From Cribrihabitans marinus (GTDB lineage Bacteria > Pseudomonadota > Alphaproteobacteria > Rhodobacterales > Rhodobacteraceae), in contig NZ_FNYD01000007.1 in the NCBI RefSeq assembly GCF_900109035.1, positions 124,001-188,000 on the forward strand: a stretch of DNA of 64,000 nt. The letters run 5' to 3'. The notes under the pieces were generated by a model that was not told where the DNA came from, searched no databases, and saw only the letters and a program-made list of their open reading frames with translations. Position 1 is the stretch's first letter. Each line of letters opens with the position of its first letter. Position numbers and translations under genes: made by a program. Below, piece after piece: positions 33,954 through 42,496 of the stretch.

Positions 33954-35729
33954 ATGAAGATGACCACCGAAGAAGCCTTTGTGAAGGTACTGCAGCGCCA
34001 CGGCATCCGCCATGCCTTCGGGATCATCGGCTCGGCCATGATGCCGATCTCGGACCTGTTTCCCAAGGCCGGCATCCATTTCTGGGACTGCGCGCACGAG
34101 GGCAGCGCCGGCATGATGGCCGACGGCTACACGCGAACCACCGGCGAGATGTCGATGATGATCGCCCAGAACGGCCCCGGGATCACCAATTTCGTGACCG
34201 CGGTAAAAACCGCATACTGGAACCACACACCGCTGCTGCTGGTCACGCCGCAGGCGGCGAACAAGACCATCGGCCAGGGCGGGTTCCAGGAAGTCGAGCA
34301 GATGAAACTGTTCGAGGACATGGTCGCCTACCAGGAAGAGGTGCGCGACCCGACCCGCGTGGCCGAGGTGCTGACCCGCGTGATCGCCCAGGCCAAGCGC
34401 CTGTCCGGTCCCGCGCAGTTGAACATCCCGCGCGATTTCTGGACCCAGGTGGTCGATATCGAGATCCCCGATCCCGTCACCTTCGAGGCCTCGCCCGGCG
34501 GCGAGAACTCGATCGCCGAGGCGGCGCGGCTGATCTCGGAAGCCGATAACCCGGTGATCCTGAACGGCGCCGGCGTGGTGCTGTCCAAGGGCGGCATCGC
34601 GGCCAGCAAGGCGCTGGCCGAGCGGCTGGATGCGCCGGTCTGTGTCGGATACCAGCACAATGATGCGTTTCCGGGCAGCCACCCGCTATTTGCCGGGCCG
34701 CTGGGCTACAACGGGTCGAAGGCGGCGATGGAGCTGATCCGCGACGCCGACGTGGTGCTCTGCCTCGGCACAAGGCTCAACCCGTTCTCGACCCTTCCCG
34801 GATACGGCATGGACTACTGGCCGACGGCGGCCAGGGTCATTCAGGTCGACATCAACCCCGACCGCATCGGCCTGACCAAGAAGGTCGACGTGGGCATCGT
34901 CGGTGACGCCGCCAAGGTGGCGCGCGGCATCCTGGGGCAGCTGGCGGACAGCGCAGGCGATGCCGGGCGCGGCGCCCGCAAGGCCCGGATCGCGGAAACC
35001 AAGAGCCGCTGGGCGCAGCAGCTGTCGTCGATGGATCACGAGGAGGACGATCCCGGCACCACCTGGAACCAGCGCGCCCGCGCCGCCAAGCCCGACTGGA
35101 TGAGCCCGCGCATGGCCTGGCGCGCGATCCAGGCGGCGCTGCCGAAAGAGGCGATCATCAGCTCCGACATCGGCAACAATTGCGCCATCGGCAACGCCTA
35201 TCCCAGCTTCGAGGAAGGCCGGAAATACCTGGCGCCGGGCCTGTTCGGCCCCTGCGGCTATGGCCTGCCCTCCATCGTCGGCGCCAAGATCGGCCGCCCG
35301 GACGTGCCGGTCGTCGGCTTCTCGGGCGACGGGGCCTTCGGCATCGCGGTCAACGAGCTGACCGCTATCGGACGCGGCGAATGGCCGGCGATCACCCAGA
35401 TCGTGTTCCGCAATTACCAGTGGGGCGCGGAGAAGCGGAACTCGACCCTGTGGTATGACGACAATTTCGTCGGCACCGAACTGGACGAGCAGGTCAGCTA
35501 TGCCGGGATTGCCACGGCCTGCGGCCTCAAGGGCGTCGTCGCGCACACGATGGACGAGCTGACCGCGGCGCTGAACCAGGCGATCGAGGATCAGAAGAGC
35601 GGCAAGAGCACGCTGATCGAGGCGATGATCAACCAGGAGCTGGGCGAACCCTTCCGCCGTGACGCGATGAAGAAGCCGGTCGAGGTTGCCGGCATCGACG
35701 CCTCGGACATGCGCCCGCAGACGGTCTGA
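33954..35729 (+). CDS. xsc: Sulfoacetaldehyde acetyltransferase
   Basis: 591-aa ThDP enzyme that cleaves sulfoacetaldehyde with phosphate into acetyl phosphate and sulfite. It matches Xsc in length and in GIIGSAMMPISDLFP near the start, the N-terminal catalytic region HEGSAGMMADGYTR, and the ThDP motif GDGAFGIAVNELTAIG (about 460-475) with downstream N. AGGAG lies 8 nt before the first of two ATGs. It sits between tauR and ackA. Upstream steps (taurine to sulfoacetaldehyde) are encoded elsewhere. Confidence 0.97.
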   Translation: MKMTTEEAFVKVLQRHGIRHAFGIIGSAMMPISDLFPKAGIHFWDCAHEGSAGMMADGYTRTTGEMSMMIAQNGPGITNFVTAVKTAYWNHTPLLLVTPQAANKTIGQGGFQEVEQMKLFEDMVAYQEEVRDPTRVAEVLTRVIAQAKRLSGPAQLNIPRDFWTQVVDIEIPDPVTFEASPGGENSIAEAARLISEADNPVILNGAGVVLSKGGIAASKALAERLDAPVCVGYQHNDAFPGSHPLFAGPLGYNGSKAAMELIRDADVVLCLGTRLNPFSTLPGYGMDYWPTAARVIQVDINPDRIGLTKKVDVGIVGDAAKVARGILGQLADSAGDAGRGARKARIAETKSRWAQQLSSMDHEEDDPGTTWNQRARAAKPDWMSPRMAWRAIQAALPKEAIISSDIGNNCAIGNAYPSFEEGRKYLAPGLFGPCGYGLPSIVGAKIGRPDVPVVGFSGDGAFGIAVNELTAIGRGEWPAITQIVFRNYQWGAEKRNSTLWYDDNFVGTELDEQVSYAGIATACGLKGVVAHTMDELTAALNQAIEDQKSGKSTLIEAMINQELGEPFRRDAMKKPVEVAGIDASDMRPQTV

Positions 35730-35734
35730 CGCCA

Positions 35735-36829
35735 ATGGCGGCCGGCGGCTCCATACTGGTGGTCAATGCCGGGTCGTCCTCGATCAAGGTGGCGGTGTTC
35801 GATGACGGCCTTCGCGCCACTTTGTCCGGCGCCGTCACCGGCATCGGGGGACGTGGCGAGATCCGGTTGGGCACGGACACCCGCGCGGCCGACCTGCCCG
35901 ATCACACAGCCGCGCTGGCCGCCCTGCTGGAGGCGCTGGCGGGGCAGGGCATCACGCTTGCCGACCTGCGCGCGGCGGCGCATCGCGTGGTGCATGGCGG
36001 CGCCTCGCTGACCCGGCCGCACCAGGTGACACCGGAGATCCGCGAGGCCATTGCCGCCTGCGCGCCGCTTGCCCCGCTGCACAATCCGCACAACCTGGCG
36101 GCCATCGACGCGATCGCCGAGCTGGCGCCGGATCTGCCCCAATGCGCCAGCTTCGACACCGCCTTTCACGCCGGCAATCCGGCGCTGGCCACGCGCTATG
36201 CCCTTCCCGACATCGAGGCGACTCGTGGGATCCGGCGCTATGGCTTTCACGGGATCAGCTATGCCGCGATGGTGCGGGGCTGGACCGATGTCACCGGAAC
36301 CGCCCTGCCCCACCGCCTGCTTGCACTGCACCTGGGCAACGGCGCATCGATCTGCGCCATCCGCGACGGCCGCTCTGTCGCGACGACCATGGGTTATTCG
36401 CCGCTAGAGGGGGTGACCATGGGAACCCGCACCGGCAGCATCGACGGCAACGCCGTTCTGCACCTGGCCGAAACGCTGGGAATCGAAGCCGCGCGGCACA
36501 TGCTCAACCACAAAAGCGGGCTTCTGGGCCTGTCCGGCCTGAGCCACGACATGCGAACGCTCGAACAGGCCGACAGCGCCGCCGCCCGTTTCGCCATCGA
36601 CCATTTCTGCTACTGGGCGGCGCGGCATTCCGGCTCGATGATCGCGGCGATGGAGGGGCTGGACGCCATCGCCTTCACCGGCGGCATCGGCGAGAACGCC
36701 GGCGCGGTTCGGGACTCCATTACCGTCCGGCTGGCCTGGGCCGGAGACGTGCCGGTTCATGTGGTCCCGGCGCAGGAGGAACGCCGGATCGCAAGCGATG
36801 CGGCGGCGCTGCTGGACGGGACTGCATGA
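35735..36829 (+). CDS. ackA: Acetate kinase
   Basis: 364-aa ASKHA-fold kinase that interconverts acetyl phosphate plus ADP and acetate plus ATP. Motifs: VNAGSSSIKVAVF at the N-terminus, FDTAFH with the catalytic Asp, YGFHGISY, HLGNGAS, and MGTRTGSIDG. It is a little shorter than the usual 390-400 aa. Start is 5 bp after the xsc stop. Many xsc loci carry pta here; this one carries ackA, so acetyl phosphate from Xsc could be used for ATP formation. Confidence 0.95.
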   Translation: MAAGGSILVVNAGSSSIKVAVFDDGLRATLSGAVTGIGGRGEIRLGTDTRAADLPDHTAALAALLEALAGQGITLADLRAAAHRVVHGGASLTRPHQVTPEIREAIAACAPLAPLHNPHNLAAIDAIAELAPDLPQCASFDTAFHAGNPALATRYALPDIEATRGIRRYGFHGISYAAMVRGWTDVTGTALPHRLLALHLGNGASICAIRDGRSVATTMGYSPLEGVTMGTRTGSIDGNAVLHLAETLGIEAARHMLNHKSGLLGLSGLSHDMRTLEQADSAAARFAIDHFCYWAARHSGSMIAAMEGLDAIAFTGGIGENAGAVRDSITVRLAWAGDVPVHVVPAQEERRIASDAAALLDGTA

Positions 36830-36839
36830 GCGCTCAGAG

Positions 36840-36863
36840 CCCCAATTGGGGAACACACGTTCC
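36840..36863. promoter_or_regulatory. Two adjacent palindromes between ackA and soeA
   Basis: CCCCAATTGGGG (36840-36851) is a perfect 12-bp palindrome and GGAAC-ACAC-GTTCC (36850-36863) overlaps its end. They fill the start of the 115-bp gap and could be an operator or a weak hairpin for soeABC. Confidence 0.4.
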
Positions 36864-36944
36864 GTCACCCGCCACGCCTGCAGAAAATCGTCGCGCCCTG
36901 CCGGGATTGCTTCTAGGGTCGGGCCAAGCGCGACAGGAGAAGCG

Positions 36945-39737
36945 ATGCAACCGGTAATCGACACGTCCCCCAAGGTCTCGGATGAGGTGCGCAAGACCAC
37001 CTGTTACATGTGCGCCTGCCGCTGCGGGATCAACGTGCACATGAAGGACGGCAAGGTCGCCTATATCGAGGGCAACCGCGACCACCCGGTGAACAAGGGC
37101 GTGCTCTGTGCCAAGGGCAGCGCCGGTATCATGCAGGTCAACGCGCCCTCGCGCCTGCGTGCACCGCTGAAACGGGTCGGGCCGCGCGGGTCGGGCGAGT
37201 TCGAGGAGATCAGCTGGGACGAGGCGATCAGCACCGCCGTCGGCTGGCTGAACGAGCTGCACGAGACCGCGCCGCACAAGCTGGCCTTCTTCACCGGCCG
37301 CGACCAGAGCCAGAGCTTCACCAGCTTCTGGGCGCAGAATTTCGGCACGCCGAATTATGCCGCGCATGGCGGGTTCTGCTCGGTCAACATGGCCGCCGCC
37401 GGCATCTACACGATGGGCGGCGCCTTCTGGGAGTTCGGGCAGCCCGACTGGGACCACACCAAGCTGTTCATGCTGTTCGGCGTGGCCGAGGACCATGACA
37501 GCAACCCCATCAAGATGGGCATCGGCAAGATCAAGGCGCGTGGCGCGCGGGTGATCGGGGTAAACCCGATCCGCACCGGCTATAACGCCGTGGCCGACGA
37601 TTGGGTCGGCATCACGCCGGGCACCGATGGCCTCTTCATCCTGTCGATGATCCATGTGCTGATGAAGGCCGGGCGGATCGATCTGGACTATCTCGGCCGT
37701 TACACAAACGCGCCGGTGCTGGTGGATGCCGACACCGGCCTTCTGCTGCGCGACGCCGACGACAAGCCGCTGGTGATCGACCGCGCGAGTGGCAAACCTG
37801 CGCCCTTCGACCGGCCCGGCGTGAGCCCGGACCTTTCGGCCACGCATGAGGTCGATGGCGTCACCCACCGCCCGGTCTTTCACCACATGGCCGAGCGCTA
37901 CCTGAGCGAGGACTACGCCCCCGAGGCGGTGGCCGAGCGCTGCGGCATCCCCGCCCCCCGCATCCGTGCCATCGCGGCCGAACTGGCCCGCGTCGCCTTC
38001 GACGAGGCCTTCGAGATCGAGCGGGAATGGACCGATTTCCGCGGCGAGACCCACAAGACCATGACGGGCCGGCCGGTCAGCTTCCACGCCATGCGCGGCA
38101 TCTCGGCCCATGCCAACGGGTTTCAGACCTGCCGCGCCCTGCACATCCTGCAGATCATCCTGGGCACGGTCGAGGTGCCCGGCGGATTCCGCTTCAAGCC
38201 GCCCTATCCCAAGCCGGTCGAGGCCCACCCGACACCGCATAGCGGCCGCCGCCCCGGACGCCCGCTGAACGGCCCGCATCTGGGCTTTCCGCGCGGGCCC
38301 GAAGATCTGCAGGTGGACGACGCGGGCAAGCCCAACCGCATCGACAAGGCGTTTTCCTGGGAGAACCCGATGTCGGTGCACGGGCTGATGCACATGGTGA
38401 TCTCGAACGCCCGCGCCGGCGACCCCTATCACATCGACACGCTGTTTCTCTACATGGCCAACATGTCGTGGAACTCGTCGATGAATTCCTCCGGTGTGAT
38501 GGAGATGCTGACGGCGCGCAACGACGATGGCGGCTATGTCATCCCCCGGATCATCTATTCCGACGCCTATTCCTCGGAAATGGTGGCCTATGCCGACCTG
38601 ATCCTGCCCGACACCACCTATCTGGAACGCCACGACTGCATCTCACTGCTGGATCGGCCGATCTGCGAGGCCGACGCCGCCGCCGACGCGATCCGCTGGC
38701 CGGTCATCGAGCCCGACCGCGACGTCCGCGGCTTTCAGTCTGTGCTGATTGAACTGGCCAACCGGATGAGCCTGCCGGGTTTCACCGACGCGGACGGCAC
38801 CCCGAAATGGACAGATTACGCCAACTATATCGTCAACCACGAACGCCGGCCGGGCATCGGCCCGCTGGCCGGGTTCCGCGGCACGGGCGACAAGGTGGGC
38901 CGCGGCGAGGTGAACCCGGAGCAGCTGAACCGCTATATCGAGAACGGCGGCTTCTTCGTCGAGCACATCCCCGAAGCGGCGCAGTATTACAAGCCGTGGA
39001 ACACGGCCTACCAGGACTGGGCCGTGGGGTTGGGCCTCTTTGAAAGCCCGCAGCCCTACCTGTTCCAGCTCTATTCCGAGCCGATGCGCCGCTTCCAGCG
39101 CGCTGCCGAGGGCCATGGCGACCGCCAGCCGCCCGAGCATCTGCGCGACCGCATCCGCACCCATCTCGACCCGCTGCCCTTCTGGTCGGACACCGATCAG
39201 ACCGGCAACGCGGGTTTCACCGTGACCGCCCTGACCCAGCGGCCGATGGCGATGTATCACAGCTGGGGCAGCCAGAACGCCTGGCTGCGGCAGTTGCACG
39301 GGCGCAACCCGCTCTACGTGCCCACCAAGCTCATGCGCGAGCACGGGCTCAGCGACGGCGACTGGGCGCGGGTCACCTCGCCGCATGGCGAGATCACCGT
39401 GCCGGTGATGGAAATGGCGGCGCTGAACGAGAACACGGTCTGGACCTGGAACGCCATCGGCAAGCGCAAGGGCGCCTGGGCGCTGGACGAGGAAGCGCCC
39501 GAAGCCACCCAGGGCTTCCTGCTCAACCACCTGATCCACGAATTGCTGCCGCCCAAGGGTGACGGGCTGCGCTGGGCCAATTCCGATCCCGTCACCGGCC
39601 AGGCCGCGTGGTTCGACCTTAAGGTCCGAATCGAAAAGGCCGACGCGCCACCGGACGAAAGCCAGCCCGTTTTCGCGCCCATCGACTCTCCGGTCGGCAC
39701 CGGCCCGAAAGAGCTGCGCTGGAAGGTTGGCAAATGA
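36945..39737 (+). CDS. soeA: Sulfite dehydrogenase (quinone) molybdopterin subunit
   Basis: 930-aa catalytic subunit of the DMSO reductase superfamily, with Mo-bisMGD and one [4Fe-4S] cluster (C20, C23, C27, C55). No Tat signal, so it works on the cytoplasmic face of the membrane. With SoeB and SoeC it oxidises sulfite to sulfate and passes electrons to quinone. The match to SoeA is supported by the position after tauR-xsc, as in other roseobacters. Other enzymes of this superfamily could look similar. AGGAG precedes ATG. Confidence 0.9.
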   Translation: MQPVIDTSPKVSDEVRKTTCYMCACRCGINVHMKDGKVAYIEGNRDHPVNKGVLCAKGSAGIMQVNAPSRLRAPLKRVGPRGSGEFEEISWDEAISTAVGWLNELHETAPHKLAFFTGRDQSQSFTSFWAQNFGTPNYAAHGGFCSVNMAAAGIYTMGGAFWEFGQPDWDHTKLFMLFGVAEDHDSNPIKMGIGKIKARGARVIGVNPIRTGYNAVADDWVGITPGTDGLFILSMIHVLMKAGRIDLDYLGRYTNAPVLVDADTGLLLRDADDKPLVIDRASGKPAPFDRPGVSPDLSATHEVDGVTHRPVFHHMAERYLSEDYAPEAVAERCGIPAPRIRAIAAELARVAFDEAFEIEREWTDFRGETHKTMTGRPVSFHAMRGISAHANGFQTCRALHILQIILGTVEVPGGFRFKPPYPKPVEAHPTPHSGRRPGRPLNGPHLGFPRGPEDLQVDDAGKPNRIDKAFSWENPMSVHGLMHMVISNARAGDPYHIDTLFLYMANMSWNSSMNSSGVMEMLTARNDDGGYVIPRIIYSDAYSSEMVAYADLILPDTTYLERHDCISLLDRPICEADAAADAIRWPVIEPDRDVRGFQSVLIELANRMSLPGFTDADGTPKWTDYANYIVNHERRPGIGPLAGFRGTGDKVGRGEVNPEQLNRYIENGGFFVEHIPEAAQYYKPWNTAYQDWAVGLGLFESPQPYLFQLYSEPMRRFQRAAEGHGDRQPPEHLRDRIRTHLDPLPFWSDTDQTGNAGFTVTALTQRPMAMYHSWGSQNAWLRQLHGRNPLYVPTKLMREHGLSDGDWARVTSPHGEITVPVMEMAALNENTVWTWNAIGKRKGAWALDEEAPEATQGFLLNHLIHELLPPKGDGLRWANSDPVTGQAAWFDLKVRIEKADAPPDESQPVFAPIDSPVGTGPKELRWKVGK

Positions 39738-39773
39738 CCCATACCCTTCCTCTCGCTGAAAATACCTCGGGGT

Positions 39774-39790
39774 CTGGGGCAGAGCCCCAG
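39774..39790. repeat. Palindromic element in the soeA-soeB gap
   Basis: CTGGGGC-AGA-GCCCCAG (perfect 7-bp stem) follows GAAAATACCTCGGGG. Similar sequences occur in intergenic regions of roseobacters from memory; it may be a small dispersed repeat that ended up between two operon genes. Confidence 0.5.
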
Positions 39791-39825
39791 TCCTGCGGCA
39801 GACAACTGCGCATGGATCCCTCAGA

Positions 39826-40590
39826 ATGACCACCCTTCCCGACAAGACCGACCGCAAGATGGGTCTGGTGATCGACCTCGACACCTGCGTCGGCTGCCAC
39901 GCCTGCGTGATTTCCTGCAAGGGCTGGAACACCGAGAATTACGGCGCGCCGCTCTCCGACCAGGACCCTTACGGCAGCGATCCGTCCGGCACGTTCCTCA
40001 ATCGCGTGCATTCCTACGAGGTGCAGCCCGAACAGGGCGCCGCGCAGCTGATCCATTTCCCCAAATCCTGCCTGCATTGCGACGACGCGCCCTGTGTCAC
40101 TGTCTGCCCCACCGGGGCCAGCTACAAGCGGGTCGAGGACGGCATCGTGCTGGTCAACGAAAGCGACTGCATCGGCTGCGGGCTCTGCGCCTGGGCCTGC
40201 CCCTATGGCGCGCGCGAGATGGACGCGGCCGAAGGCGTGATGAAGAAATGCACGCTCTGCGTCGACCGGATCTACAACGAGAACCTGCCCGAGGAGGACC
40301 GGGTGCCGGCCTGCGTGCGCACCTGCCCGGCCGGCGCGCGGCATTTCGGCGACCTGGGCGACCCCGACAGCGACGTGAGCCGCCTGAGCGCCGAGCGCGG
40401 CGGAATGGACCTGATGCCCGAGCAGGGCACGAAACCGGTCAACAAGTATCTGCCGCCCCGCCCCAAGGACCGGATCGAGGATCAGATCGACGTGCTGGCC
40501 CCGTTGCTGGAGCCGATCGCAGCCGATACCGGCGGCTTCATCGGCTGGCTCGACAAGGCGCTTTCCAGGCTACCCGGAGGGACGATCTGA
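39826..40590 (+). CDS. soeB: Sulfite dehydrogenase iron-sulfur subunit
   Basis: 254-aa polyferredoxin subunit that carries electrons from SoeA to the membrane. Several Cys sets of the DmsB/NrfC type are visible: CVGCHACVISC, CLHCDDAPCVTVC, CIGCGLCAWAC with CPYGA, and CTLCVD plus CVRTCPAG. It overlaps soeC by one base (TGATG), so they are coupled. An 88-bp gap separates it from soeA. Confidence 0.93.
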   Translation: MTTLPDKTDRKMGLVIDLDTCVGCHACVISCKGWNTENYGAPLSDQDPYGSDPSGTFLNRVHSYEVQPEQGAAQLIHFPKSCLHCDDAPCVTVCPTGASYKRVEDGIVLVNESDCIGCGLCAWACPYGAREMDAAEGVMKKCTLCVDRIYNENLPEEDRVPACVRTCPAGARHFGDLGDPDSDVSRLSAERGGMDLMPEQGTKPVNKYLPPRPKDRIEDQIDVLAPLLEPIAADTGGFIGWLDKALSRLPGGTI

Positions 40591-41492
40591 TGCACCCCGC
40601 GCCTTCCGTCATCATCTTCACCACCCTGTCCGGCCTGGGCTTCGGCCTGCTGTTCTGGCTGGGGATCGGCCTGCCGCCGGTCACCGGCTGGGTCGCCTTC
40701 GTCTTTTTCGCCATCGCCTTCGCGCTTGCCGCGGGCGGGCTGATGGTCTCGACCTTCCATCTGGGCCATCCCGAGCGGGCGCTCAAGGCCTTCACCCAGT
40801 GGCGCAGCAGCTGGCTCAGCCGCGAGGGGATCTGCGCGGTCGCGGCGCTGGCGACGATGGGTCTCTACGCCATCGGTGCGGTGTTTCTCGGTGCGACTTG
40901 GCGTCCGGTGGGGATCATCGGGGCGGTGCTCAGCCTCGGCACCGTCTTCACCACCTCGATGATCTATGCCCAGCTGCGCAGCGTGCCGCGCTGGAACAGC
41001 TGGCTGACGCCGGCGCTGTTCCTGTCGCTCGGCCTTTCCGGCGGCGCGCTGCTGGCCGGGCAGACGGCAATCGCCGCGCCGCTGCTGGCGGTGGCCGCCA
41101 CGGTTCAGCTGGCCGCCTGGCAAAAGGGCGACACAGCACTTCAACGGTCGGGCAGCACCATGGCCAGCGCCACCGGGCTGGGCGGTATCGGCGAAGTGCG
41201 CGCCTTCGAGCCGCCGCATACCGGCACCAACTATCTGCTGCGCGAGTTCGTGCATGTGGTCGGGCGGCGGCACAGCCGGCGGCTGCGGGTGATCGCCTTT
41301 GCCCTGGCCTTCGTGGTGCCGCTGCTCCTGCTGTTCCTGCCGTTCAGCCATGCACTGGCCGGGCTGGCGGCGCTGGCGCATCTGGCCGGCGTGGCCTGTT
41401 CCCGCTGGCTGTTCTTCGCCGAGGCCGAACACGTGGTCGGCCTCTACTATGGCAAACGGCAGCCGGCTCCCGGCGCGCAGCCGATCAGTTGA
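40590..41492 (+). CDS. soeC: Sulfite dehydrogenase membrane anchor subunit
   Basis: 300-aa DmsC-type quinone-linked membrane anchor with about eight hydrophobic segments. It begins [34 protein letters not shown] is a typical DmsC-family stretch. It probably holds SoeAB to the membrane and passes electrons to quinone. It shares its first base with the soeB stop and its last 8 bp overlap the convergent dapA. Confidence 0.93.
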   Translation: MHPAPSVIIFTTLSGLGFGLLFWLGIGLPPVTGWVAFVFFAIAFALAAGGLMVSTFHLGHPERALKAFTQWRSSWLSREGICAVAALATMGLYAIGAVFLGATWRPVGIIGAVLSLGTVFTTSMIYAQLRSVPRWNSWLTPALFLSLGLSGGALLAGQTAIAAPLLAVAATVQLAAWQKGDTALQRSGSTMASATGLGGIGEVRAFEPPHTGTNYLLREFVHVVGRRHSRRLRVIAFALAFVVPLLLLFLPFSHALAGLAALAHLAGVACSRWLFFAEAEHVVGLYYGKRQPAPGAQPIS

Positions 41493-42360
41493 TCAGCCCG
41501 GCGTGACGCATCGCGTCGTCGATCGCGTGCTTGGTGCCGTCCTCGAGCCCGGTCAGGGGCGAGCGCACCTCCTCGGTGCACAGGCCCAGCCGGTGCAGCG
41601 CGTATTTCGCGCCCACCAGTCCCGGCTCGATGAAGATCGCCTCGTGTAGCGGCATCAGCCGGTCCTGGTAGTCCAGCGCCTTGCCGTAATCGCCCACCAG
41701 CGTCGCCTCCTGGAACGCCGCGCACAGGCGCGGCGCGACATTCGCCGTGACCGAGATGCACCCCACCCCGCCATGCGCGTTGAAGCCCAGAGCGGTGGCG
41801 TCCTCGCCCGACAGCTGGATGAAATCCGGCCCGCAGCTGGCCCGCTGCTGGCTGACCCGCGCCAGGTCGCCGGTTGCGTCCTTGACCCCGATGATCCGCG
41901 GCAGCCGGGCCAGTTCGCCCATCGTCGCGGGCGTCATGTCCACAACGGACCGGCCGGGGATGTTGTAGATGATGATCGGGATCTCGGCGCAATCGTGCAG
42001 CGCGGTGAAATGCGCGATCAGCCCGCGCTGGGTCGGCTTGTTGTAATAGGGCGTGACGACCAGCGCCGCATCCGCGCCGACCTTTTCCGCGAACTGAACG
42101 AATCGGATCGCCTCGAGCGTGTTGTTGGACCCAGCCCCGGCGATCACCGGCACACGACCGGCGGCGGCCTTGACCACCTCCTCGACCACGGTCTCGTGCT
42201 CGGAATGGGTCAGCGTCGGGCTTTCCCCGGTCGTGCCCACCGGCACCAGCCCGGCCGAGCCTTCGCCGATATGCCATTCGACCAGGCGTTTGAGCGTCTC
42301 AAGATCCAGCTCGCCGTTGCGGAACGGGGTGACGAGTGCCGGCATAGAGCCCTTGAACAT
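41485..42360 (-). CDS. dapA: 4-Hydroxy-tetrahydrodipicolinate synthase
   Basis: 291-aa (beta/alpha)8 class I aldolase, first committed step of lysine and diaminopimelate synthesis (pyruvate plus aspartate semialdehyde). The Schiff-base lysine K160 ([10 protein letters not shown]), catalytic Y132 (IYNIPGR), and GTTGESPTL near residue 42 are all present. GGGAG precedes ATG. It is divergent from the lytic transglycosylase gene, giving a cell-wall pair, and overlaps soeC tail to tail. Confidence 0.96.
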   Translation of the reverse strand: MFKGSMPALVTPFRNGELDLETLKRLVEWHIGEGSAGLVPVGTTGESPTLTHSEHETVVEEVVKAAAGRVPVIAGAGSNNTLEAIRFVQFAEKVGADAALVVTPYYNKPTQRGLIAHFTALHDCAEIPIIIYNIPGRSVVDMTPATMGELARLPRIIGVKDATGDLARVSQQRASCGPDFIQLSGEDATALGFNAHGGVGCISVTANVAPRLCAAFQEATLVGDYGKALDYQDRLMPLHEAIFIEPGLVGAKYALHRLGLCTEEVRSPLTGLEDGTKHAIDDAMRHAGLIN

Positions 42361-42496
42361 GAGGAACGCTCCCTAGATCCTGAGACGCGGGCCGCGGCCC
42401 ACCAAACCGTGTGCGCTGGGACGATTGTGAATTGATCCCCGCGGCATGCGGCTTATCGTGATGGCTCTAGCCTTGGTTTATCGGGGAATGCAAGAG

